Assembly (NCBI RefSeq): GCF_026627505.1
Contig: NZ_JAPNLK010000016.1
Location: forward strand, 1-64,000
DNA: 64,000 nt
Direction: 5' to 3'
DNA from: Streptomyces sp. H27-H5
Lineage (GTDB): Bacteria > Actinomycetota > Actinomycetes > Streptomycetales > Streptomycetaceae
The position numbers were made by a program, and so were the translations under genes. The notes beneath the pieces were generated by a model that was not told where the DNA came from, did not search any database, and saw only the letters and a list, made by a program, of their open reading frames with translations. Numbering within the stretch: position 1 is the stretch's first letter; every line of letters starts with the position of its first letter. Below are positions 7,036 through 13,986 of this stretch, one piece after another.

Positions 7036-8555
7036 GCCGTCTCCTCGGTGATCTCGGTGTCGGTCTCGGTGTCGGGCTCGGTGTCGGTCTTGGTGTCGGT
7101 CCCGGTCTTGGCTTCCGTCCCGGTTTCCGGGGCGGACAGGGGCAGCAGCACCTGGAAGCGGGTGTCGCCCGGTTCGGACTCGACGTGGAGGCTTCCGTGG
7201 TGCTTGCTCACGACGATCCGCCAGGAGATGTCCAGGCCGAGCCCCGTGCCTTCACCGACCGGTTTGGTCGTGAAGAAGGGGTCGAAGATGCGGCTGCGGA
7301 TGTCCGCGGGGATGCCGGGGCCGGTATCGCGGAACTCCACCAGCAGCCGGTCCCCCTCCCGTGCCGTGCGCACCGTCAGTGTGCCGTCACTGCCGGTGCT
7401 GTCGATGGCGAAGACGGCGTTGTCGATGAGGTTGGTCCACACCTGGTTGAGTTCCGCGGGATAGGCGGGCACGTCCGGCACGGAGCGGTCGTACTCCTTG
7501 ACGACGCGGACCCGGGGACCGATCTTGCCGGACAGCATCAGCAGGGTGCTGTCGAGGAGTTCGTGTACGTCGACGACGCGGTGCGGTGCCCGGTCGAGCT
7601 GGGAGTACTGCTTGGCGGCGTCCACCAGGTGGGAGATGCGGGTGGTGGAGTCGTCGATCTCGTCCATCAACAGCTCGGTCTCGACGGTGTAGTTGAGCCA
7701 GCCGATCGCCCCGGGCAGGACGTCCTCGGCGACGGTCGCCGCGACCTGCTCCAGCCAGTCGATGTCGAGGCCGGCCTGCACGAAGGTCGGTGCGATGCGC
7801 CACCCCTCCGGGATGCCGTGGTCGTCGAGCCAGTCGGCGAGTTCATCCTCACGGTCGGATGCCTCCAGGGGGCTCAACACCGGTGCTTTGGCCACCCGTT
7901 CGGCGGTGCGGTCCTGGATCTCGATGAGGTCCGCCAGTGCCTCGCGGGAGTAGGGGCCCTGGGCGATGACCGCCAGCTTGTGCCGCATCTTGCCCACCCG
8001 TTCGCGCAGCGTCGCGGTGGCCCGGACGGCGGCGGCGGCCGGGTTGTTGAGCTCGTGGGTGAGTCCGGCGGACAACGAGCCGAGCGCCAGCAGCCGTTCG
8101 CGCTGCCCGATGGCCCGCTGGGTGTTCTTCGAACCGAAGAAGAGCCCCTCCAGCAGGTGGGCGGCCATCGGGAACCATTCCTGCATGACGTCCGCGAACG
8201 ACTGCGCGGGCAGCACGAAGAAGCGGGTCGGCTCCGTCACGCGCATCGAGTTGTTGTACGTCTGCGGTACCCGGTCACCCAGGTAGGCCTGCATGGCTCC
8301 CGAGTACACACCGCGCTGGGAGGTGCGGCTCACCTCGACGTCGTCACCGCCGACCCGGCGGGACAGCACGACGGTGCCTTCGATCATCACGTAGAAGCAG
8401 GTGGCCGGGTCGCCCTCGGTGTACACCGGGCCGGGCTCGAACCGCTCCACCCGCCCCTCGCCGCACAGCCGCCCGAGCTGTTCCGGTGAGAGCTTCTCGA
8501 AGAGGAACAGGGACGCGATCTCCTGCGGGCTGCAAGGCAGCATCTGCCCGCTCAT
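7032..8555 (-). CDS. sensor histidine kinase with cyclic-nucleotide-binding domain
   Basis: 507-residue soluble kinase with no membrane segment. Residues about 15-130 form a cNMP-binding/CRP-like beta-barrel (FLFEKLSPEQLGRL... EGTVVLSRRV). The phospho-acceptor H-box THELNNPAAA is near residue 167. The HATPase domain shows the N-box NLIDNAVFA (about 377), G1 DTGPGIP (about 411) and G2 GEGTGLGLDIS (about 436). The C-terminal 30 residues are a Thr/Asp/Glu low-complexity tail. It is coupled by ATGA overlaps on both sides, with the receiver-oxidoreductase fusion upstream and the zinc finger downstream. The receiver of the upstream gene is the obvious phosphotransfer partner. The ligand of the cNMP domain is unknown. 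Confidence 0.88.
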   Translation of the reverse strand: MSGQMLPCSPQEIASLFLFEKLSPEQLGRLCGEGRVERFEPGPVYTEGDPATCFYVMIEGTVVLSRRVGGDDVEVSRTSQRGVYSGAMQAYLGDRVPQTYNNSMRVTEPTRFFVLPAQSFADVMQEWFPMAAHLLEGLFFGSKNTQRAIGQRERLLALGSLSAGLTHELNNPAAAAVRATATLRERVGKMRHKLAVIAQGPYSREALADLIEIQDRTAERVAKAPVLSPLEASDREDELADWLDDHGIPEGWRIAPTFVQAGLDIDWLEQVAATVAEDVLPGAIGWLNYTVETELLMDEIDDSTTRISHLVDAAKQYSQLDRAPHRVVDVHELLDSTLLMLSGKIGPRVRVVKEYDRSVPDVPAYPAELNQVWTNLIDNAVFAIDSTGSDGTLTVRTAREGDRLLVEFRDTGPGIPADIRSRIFDPFFTTKPVGEGTGLGLDISWRIVVSKHHGSLHVESEPGDTRFQVLLPLSAPETGTEAKTGTDTKTDTEPDTETDTEITEETA

Positions 8556-10228
8556 GACTGCTCCAGGTAGCGGTGGACGAGCATCACGGCCATGGCTCCC
8601 TCTCCGACGGCGGACGCGACGCGCTTCGCGGACCGGGCGCGCGCGTCGCCCGCCACGAAGACGCCGGGAACGTTGGTCTCCAGGTGGTAGGGCGACCGGT
8701 CGAGTTCCCACTCGGCCGGCGGTCGCCCGTCCGGCGTGAGGTCCGGCCCGGCCAGGATGAAGCCGTGTTCGTCGCGCAGCACCGTGCCGTCCAGCCAGTC
8801 GGTCAGCGGTGCCGCGCCGATGAAGACGAACATCCACTGCGCGTCGACGAGTTCGGTCACGCCGCTGTCCACGTCCCGGAGCGTCAACTGCTCCAGGTGT
8901 CCGTCGCCGTGCGCGGCCTCGACGACGGTCCGGGTGCGCACGGTGATGTTCGGCGCCTCTTCGATCTGCTGGATCAGGTAGTGGGACATCGACGCGGTCA
9001 GGGACTCGCCGCGCACCAGCAGTGTCACCGACTTCGCACCCCGCGCCAGGTACATCGCCGCCTGCCCGGCGGAGTTGGCGCCGCCGACGATGTACACGTC
9101 CTGCTCCAGGCAGGAAGCGGCCTCGGTGAGCGAGGAGCCGTAGTACACGCCGCAGCCGGTCAGGTCATCGCAGCCGGGAGCCCTGAGCTGCCGGTACGAC
9201 ACCCCGGTCGCCAGGATGACGCTGTGCGCGGCGATCGTCGAACCGTCGGAGAACCGCACGACGCGCGCCGAACCGTTGGCCTCCAGCCCCGTGACCTCGC
9301 GCGCGGTGAGGATCTCGGCCCCGAACCGGCCGGCCTGGCGACGGGCGCGATCCGTGAGCTGCGCGCCCGACACGCCGTCCGGGAAGCCGAGGTAGTTCTC
9401 GATGCGGGAGCTCTGCCCGGCCTGGCCGCCGGTCGCGGATCGCTCGACCAGTACCGTGCGCAGTCCCTCGGAGGCCCCGTACACGGCCGAGCCCAGCCCG
9501 GCCGGGCCGCCCCCGATCACGACGAGGTCGTAGAAGTCGGCGGCCGGCGTCGTCGCGAGCCCCACCCGGGCCGCCAGCTCGGTCGCCTCCGGCTCGATCA
9601 GCACGCCACCGTCCGGGGTCACCACCAGCGGGAGGCGCTGCCCGTCGGCCCCGGCCGCCTCCAGCAGCCGCCGGCCTTCGGGCTCGTCGGAGGAGTACCA
9701 GCGGTAGGGCACCTGGTTGCGGGCCAGGAACTCCCGTACGTCGGAGGAGCGCGCCGACCAGCGGTGCCCGATCACCTTGGTGGCGGGCACCGGCTTGTGG
9801 TCGCTGGAGCGCCAGGCCACCAGCAGGTCGTCGATGACCGGGTAGAGCTTTTCCTCCGGTGGGTCCCACGGCTTGAGCAGGTAGTGGTCGAGGTCGACGA
9901 CGTTGATCGCGTCGATCGCCGCGTTGGTGTCGGCGTACGCGGTCAGCAGCACGCGCCGCGCGCCCGGGTACACGCTCAGGGCCTGTTCGAGGAACTCGAT
10001 GCCGTTCATCTGCGGCATGCGGTAGTCGGCCAGGATCACGGCCACCAGGTCGCCGCGCAGCTTCAGCTCGCGCAGCGCCTCCAGCGCGGACTCGCCGGAT
10101 TCGGCGCGCACGATCCGGTAGGAGGCGCCGTAGCGGCGCCGCAGGTCACGAGCGATGGCACGGGACACCCCCGGGTCGTCGTCCACGGTCAGGATGACGG
10201 TCCGCGCTGTCTCGGCCACCTCTGCCAT
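8552..10228 (-). CDS. fused response regulator / glutaredoxin-like / thioredoxin-reductase-like protein
   Basis: 558-residue fusion. A receiver domain (residues 10-130) has acidic VDDDPG, phospho-acceptor Asp in ILADYRMP (about 66) and Lys in LLKPWD (about 119). A glutaredoxin-like fold follows at about 148-215 (DVREFLARNQVPYRW... LPLVVTPDG) without a CxxC. An FAD/NAD(P)H oxidoreductase then has GGGPAGLG (about 237), GGANSAGQ (about 381) and the FVAGDAR flavin motif (about 525). Where thioredoxin reductases carry CATC, this protein reads YYGSSL, so dithiol chemistry is not expected. The start at 10228 follows GAAGAGGA. It is the first gene of the operon with the kinase and zinc finger. This fits phosphorylation-gated flavoprotein activity. 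Confidence 0.88.
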   Translation of the reverse strand: MAEVAETARTVILTVDDDPGVSRAIARDLRRRYGASYRIVRAESGESALEALRELKLRGDLVAVILADYRMPQMNGIEFLEQALSVYPGARRVLLTAYADTNAAIDAINVVDLDHYLLKPWDPPEEKLYPVIDDLLVAWRSSDHKPVPATKVIGHRWSARSSDVREFLARNQVPYRWYSSDEPEGRRLLEAAGADGQRLPLVVTPDGGVLIEPEATELAARVGLATTPAADFYDLVVIGGGPAGLGSAVYGASEGLRTVLVERSATGGQAGQSSRIENYLGFPDGVSGAQLTDRARRQAGRFGAEILTAREVTGLEANGSARVVRFSDGSTIAAHSVILATGVSYRQLRAPGCDDLTGCGVYYGSSLTEAASCLEQDVYIVGGANSAGQAAMYLARGAKSVTLLVRGESLTASMSHYLIQQIEEAPNITVRTRTVVEAAHGDGHLEQLTLRDVDSGVTELVDAQWMFVFIGAAPLTDWLDGTVLRDEHGFILAGPDLTPDGRPPAEWELDRSPYHLETNVPGVFVAGDARARSAKRVASAVGEGAMAVMLVHRYLEQS

Positions 10229-10238
10229 ACGTCCTCTT

Positions 10239-10252
10239 CCCCCCCCCCCCCC
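10239..10252. repeat. 14-base poly-C tract in the 5' leader
   Basis: Uninterrupted run of 14 C (poly-G on the transcribed minus strand), just upstream of the ribosome binding site of the receiver-oxidoreductase gene. It could alter leader length by slippage, or be a base-calling artefact. Confidence 0.9.
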
Positions 10253-10465
10253 GAGTCCCAGGGGCACGGCAAGCCGCCCGCGCCGGTTCCCGCCCATCGT
10301 ATGTTCGATCGTCCGGGGTCGCCCCGGGACGGGCCTGGAGATGCTGATCACCTCCCGGTGGCTGCTGCGAATGCTCCCCGTACCTCCTGATCGCGGCCGA
10401 CCGCGTCTGAGACCGACGCGTCGACGCCGGCGGGTGGACGGGCGAGAAGTGGGCACGGGCTGGGT

Positions 10466-11434
10466 GTGGACGATACGGAGAGCGGGACCGAGGGGACGCC
10501 GCGACTGCTGCGGGGTCTGACCGTGGACGCGACCCGGCCGGAGCAGCCCGTGCTGCTCGACGGTGCCGGGAAGCCCATCGAGACGTGGCGTGAGAACTAC
10601 CCGTACGACCAAAGGATCGGCCGGGCTGAGTACGAGCGGCGCAAGCGGGTGCTGCAGATCGAGATGCTGAAGTTGCAGCGTTGGGTCCGCGAGAGCGGCC
10701 GGCGGCTGGTGGTGGTCTGCGAGGGCAGGGACGCGGCGGGCAAGGGCGGCACGATCAAGCGGTTCACCGAGCGGCTCAACCCCCGAGGTGCCCGGGTGGT
10801 CGCTCTGGGCACGCCCACCGAGACCGAGTCGGGCCAGTGGTACTTCCAACGCTATGTCGCGCACCTTCCCGCTGCCGGGGAGATCGTCTTCTTCGACCGG
10901 TCCTGGTACAACCGGGCCGGCGTCGAGAGGGTCATGGGTTTCTGCGAGAAGGACCAGTACCGACTGTTCCTCCGCCAGTGCCCCGACTTCGAGCGGATGC
11001 TGGTGGAGGACGGGCTCCTGTTGGTCAAGTTCTGGTTCTCGGTCTCCCGGGCCGAGCAGCGCACACGTTTCGCGATCCGCCAGGTCGATCCGGTGCGCCA
11101 GTGGAAGCTCTCCCCCGTCGACCTCCAGTCACTGGACCGGTGGCACGACTACACGACCGCGAAGGTCGACATGTTCCGGGCCACCGACACCACGCACGCG
11201 CCGTGGACCGTGGTGAAGAGCAATGACAAGCGGCGCGGCAGGCTTGAGGCCATGCGGAGCCTGCTCTCGCGGTTCGACTACGACAGCCGTGATCCGGACG
11301 CGATAGGGGAGCCCGATCCGCTCATCGTGGGGGCGGCGGGGACCCTGCTGGAGCCTGGGGAGGAGGACACCGACCTCTCGCCGACGCCGCTGTCCCGTCC
11401 GGGTGGCCGCAGGGGTGATCACCCGGAGGGCTGA
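10466..11434 (+). CDS. ppk2: polyphosphate kinase 2 (PPK2 family)
   Basis: 322-residue P-loop kinase that transfers phosphate between polyphosphate and nucleotides. Walker A is CEGRDAAGKGG (about residues 85-95), Walker B is IVFFDRSWYNRAG (about 139-151), and the lid arginines lie in SRAEQRTRF (about 192-200). The C-terminal 40 residues are acidic and Pro-rich, beyond the family core. The GTG at 10466 is the first start that preserves the family N-terminus. The gene is divergent from the kinase/oxidoreductase operon across 237 bp. Class (NDP- or NMP-phosphorylating) cannot be settled from the sequence; the length fits class I. Confidence 0.92.
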   Translation: MDDTESGTEGTPRLLRGLTVDATRPEQPVLLDGAGKPIETWRENYPYDQRIGRAEYERRKRVLQIEMLKLQRWVRESGRRLVVVCEGRDAAGKGGTIKRFTERLNPRGARVVALGTPTETESGQWYFQRYVAHLPAAGEIVFFDRSWYNRAGVERVMGFCEKDQYRLFLRQCPDFERMLVEDGLLLVKFWFSVSRAEQRTRFAIRQVDPVRQWKLSPVDLQSLDRWHDYTTAKVDMFRATDTTHAPWTVVKSNDKRRGRLEAMRSLLSRFDYDSRDPDAIGEPDPLIVGAAGTLLEPGEEDTDLSPTPLSRPGGRRGDHPEG

Positions 11435-11603
11435 GCCCGACCGCCCCTGGTGGGCGACGTCCCGTCGACCGTCGGACCCGGCGCCCTCGCATGTCGTGAA
11501 CGGCGAGGAGCGTCGGGTGTGCCTACTGTCGGCGGGAAGGAGAGAGGCGGAGGTGTGGGTACGTCTCCGCGCGCAACGCCGCCGATGCGAAGGGCCGCCT
11601 GGG

Positions 11604-12068
11604 ATGAGCGAACACGATGACGACCGCACCGCCCCCGACTCGGGCCACGATCGCCCGAGCGGAGTGAGCGACGAGACGGTGGAGGCTCTGGGAGCCCTGT
11701 CCAAGGCGCTGGAGACGACGGAACGGGCCCGCGGCCACCTCTACGGCTTCCACCAGCTCACCGGAACGGCCGACTTCGAACTCGACGACGCCGTCCGCCT
11801 CCTGCACCTCGCGGGGCACCACCGCGAGGCGGAAGCGGTCCGGCGCGAGATCCTCGGGCGCAACGTCATCCCCGGACACTGGACGTTCCAGATCATCGAG
11901 GCGTACAACGCGACGTACCACCGCCCCTTCGTCGAGCTCGAACAGCAGATCGTGCGCGATCTCGCGCAGGGCCGGGACCACCTCTTCGAGGCCGAGTTGA
12001 AGGCGCGGCGCCGCACGACGGGGCATCCGGCCCACACCCCGGGACCGAAGAGCGCGGGGACCGACTGA
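11604..12068 (+). CDS. conserved hypothetical protein (154 aa)
   Basis: Soluble, largely helical protein. A polar Asp/Ser-rich lead of 25 residues precedes a helix bundle (residues 28-130) containing FHQLTGTADFELDDAV, repeated His/Glu/Arg positions, and EAYNATYHRPFVELEQQIV. No known catalytic motif. I have an impression of similar short Streptomyces proteins but no function. The ATG at 11604 follows a GGG-rich stretch without a strong Shine-Dalgarno. It is 170 nt downstream of ppk2 on the same strand and could be cotranscribed. Confidence 0.65.
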   Translation: MSEHDDDRTAPDSGHDRPSGVSDETVEALGALSKALETTERARGHLYGFHQLTGTADFELDDAVRLLHLAGHHREAEAVRREILGRNVIPGHWTFQIIEAYNATYHRPFVELEQQIVRDLAQGRDHLFEAELKARRRTTGHPAHTPGPKSAGTD

Positions 12069-12113
12069 GCGGGTCGCGTGCGTGGCGGGCGCCGGACACG
12101 CGACGCCCCGGCT

Positions 12114-12175
12114 GTCGTGACTGCCGTGGATGCGTGACGGTCGCGGGCCGGGGCCGTCGTGACTGTCGCGGATGC
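12114..12175. repeat. pair of 20-bp direct repeats
   Basis: GTCGTGACTGCCGTGGATGC (12114-12133) recurs at 12156-12175 with two mismatches, 42 bp apart. They lie in the leader of the molybdenum-enzyme operon, where they could be tandem regulator sites. Confidence 0.6.
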
Positions 12176-12248
12176 CGGGGCGTGTGGGATGACCGAGGCT
12201 GGGAAGTCGACGGGATGTACCGCCCGTAAACGGACATGGAGGGCAGTC

Positions 12249-12929
12249 GTGGCTGCGCACGGAACAAACCCCCCGGACCAGGTCGCTTCCGGCATCCCAC
12301 CGACCGGTACCCATCCGGCCGATGCCCATCACTCGCGTATCGCGCTGCGCGTCAACGGTTCGGATCACGTCCTCGACGTGGACCACCGGGCCACCCTCCT
12401 CGACGCCCTGCGCGAGCGGCTCGACCTCACCGGGTCCAAGAAGGGCTGCGACCACGGCCAGTGCGGTGCCTGCACCGTCCTCGTGGACGGTCGGCGTGCC
12501 AACAGCTGCCTGTTGCTCGCCGTGGCGCAGGACGGAGCCGAGGTCACCACCGTCGAGGGACTCGCCGACGACGACGGCTCGCTGCACCCGCTCCAGGCGG
12601 CCTTCCTGGAGCACGACGCCTTCCAGTGCGGCTACTGCACCCCCGGCCAGCTCTGCTCCGCGCTCGGGGTGCTGCGGGAAGCCGCCGCCGGCCATCCCTC
12701 GCACGTCACCGACCCGGCGGTGGCGGCGTCGACGGGCCCTGTCGCGCTCAGCGCCGAGGAGATCAGGGAACGGCTCAGTGGCAACCTCTGCCGCTGCGGG
12801 GCCTACAACGGGATCGTCGACGCCGTCTCGGACGTCTGCGCCCGATCCGCCTCGGCGAAGACCACCGCCCCGAGCACCACTGCGGGTCCCGCCCCGAGTC
12901 CCGTCCCGCGCCCGGACGTGATCGTGTGA
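12249..12929 (+). CDS. aldehyde/xanthine dehydrogenase-type [2Fe-2S] subunit (PaoA-like)
   Basis: 226-residue iron-sulphur subunit of a molybdenum hydroxylase. The plant-type ferredoxin cluster is bound by Cys in KKGCDHGQCGACTVL and in ANSCLLL (about residues 65-95). The second cluster is bound by QCGYCTPGQ (about 131-139) and NLCRCGAYNG (about 181-190). An insertion of about 25 residues separates these two motifs. The GTG at 12249 follows GGAGGG (12238-12243) with a 5-nt spacer. The Ala/Thr/Pro-rich tail is unusual. Its TGA overlaps the GTG of the FAD subunit by four bases, and the three subunits form one operon. No Tat signal is evident, so the enzyme is probably cytoplasmic. Confidence 0.9.
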   Translation: MAAHGTNPPDQVASGIPPTGTHPADAHHSRIALRVNGSDHVLDVDHRATLLDALRERLDLTGSKKGCDHGQCGACTVLVDGRRANSCLLLAVAQDGAEVTTVEGLADDDGSLHPLQAAFLEHDAFQCGYCTPGQLCSALGVLREAAAGHPSHVTDPAVAASTGPVALSAEEIRERLSGNLCRCGAYNGIVDAVSDVCARSASAKTTAPSTTAGPAPSPVPRPDVIV

Positions 12930-13945
12930 AGCCGTTCGGGTACGTACGGGCCACCAGCCTCCAGGAAGCCGCGGCGGCCTACGCGCGGCACCCCGGCTCC
13001 CGCTACCTCGGCGGCGGCACCAACCTCGTCGACCTCATGAAGCACGACGTCGAGACGCCGGGCACCCTCATCGACCTCACCCGGTTGCCCCTCCACGAGG
13101 TCGAGGAACAGCCCGCTGGGGCGCTCCGTGTCGGAGCCCTCGTGCCCAACAGCGACCTGGCCGCGCATCCCCTCGTCCGCTCCCGGTACCCCGCGCTGTC
13201 CCAGGCCCTGCTGGCCGGTGCGTCGGGGCAGTTGCGCAATGTCGCCACCACCGGCGGCAACCTGCTCCAGCGCACCCGGTGTCCGTACTTCCAGGACGTG
13301 TCCAAGCCCTGCAACAAGCGCGAGCCCGGTACCGGCTGCGGTGCCCGCGACGGCGTGCACCGCGATCACGCCGTGCTCGGCCACTCGGAGCAGTGCATCG
13401 CCACGCACCCCTCCGACATGGCGGTGGCCCTCGCCGCTCTCGACGCCGAGATCGAGCTGTACGGGGGCGAGCAGGGCACCCGGCGCGTGGCGGCGACGGA
13501 GTTCCACCGGCTGCCCGGCGAGGAGCCCGAGCGGGACACCGTCATCCGGCCCGGAGAGATCATCACCGCCGTGGTGCTTCCTCCCGCGTCCACCGGGGCC
13601 GTCTCCCGCTACCGCAAGGCCCGCGACCGGGCCTCGTACGCCTTCGCCCTGGCCTCGGTGGCCGCCGTCCTCGAACTCGACGACGGCCGCGTCCGACACG
13701 TCGCGCTCGCCTTCGGCGGTCTCGCCCACCGGCCCTGGCGTGCGACGACCGCCGAGGAGCGACTGATCGGCGCCGAGCCCACCGACGACGCCGTACGCGG
13801 GGCCGTCGAGGCCGAGCTGACCCGGGCCCGGCCGCTGCGTGACAACGCGTTCAAGGTGGGCCTCGCCCGGCGTCTGGCCTGCGACGTACTCGGCGGCCTG
13901 GTCCGTTCGGCCGGCGAGCCGCCTCCCGTCCCCCGAACGTCTTGA
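12926..13945 (+). CDS. molybdenum hydroxylase FAD subunit with extra [4Fe-4S] loop (PaoB-like)
   Basis: 339-residue FAD-binding subunit. The PCMH fold shows GGGTNLVDLMK (about residues 30-40), GQLRNVATTGGNLLQ (about 100-114) and a CO-dehydrogenase-flavoprotein C-terminal domain. Between them is a Cys-containing insertion, TRCPYF, KPCNKR, TGCGAR and EQCIATHPSDM. This matches the [4Fe-4S]-binding loop known from E. coli PaoB (YagS) and absent from ordinary xanthine dehydrogenases. That points to a PaoABC-type aldehyde oxidoreductase. It starts with GTG overlapping the stop of the [2Fe-2S] subunit (12926-12929), and the large subunit follows after 41 nt. Confidence 0.9.
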   Translation: MKPFGYVRATSLQEAAAAYARHPGSRYLGGGTNLVDLMKHDVETPGTLIDLTRLPLHEVEEQPAGALRVGALVPNSDLAAHPLVRSRYPALSQALLAGASGQLRNVATTGGNLLQRTRCPYFQDVSKPCNKREPGTGCGARDGVHRDHAVLGHSEQCIATHPSDMAVALAALDAEIELYGGEQGTRRVAATEFHRLPGEEPERDTVIRPGEIITAVVLPPASTGAVSRYRKARDRASYAFALASVAAVLELDDGRVRHVALAFGGLAHRPWRATTAEERLIGAEPTDDAVRGAVEAELTRARPLRDNAFKVGLARRLACDVLGGLVRSAGEPPPVPRTS

Positions 13946-13986
13946 CCCGCCCGCACCGCCCGCACCGATCAGGAGAGGCAACCGCC

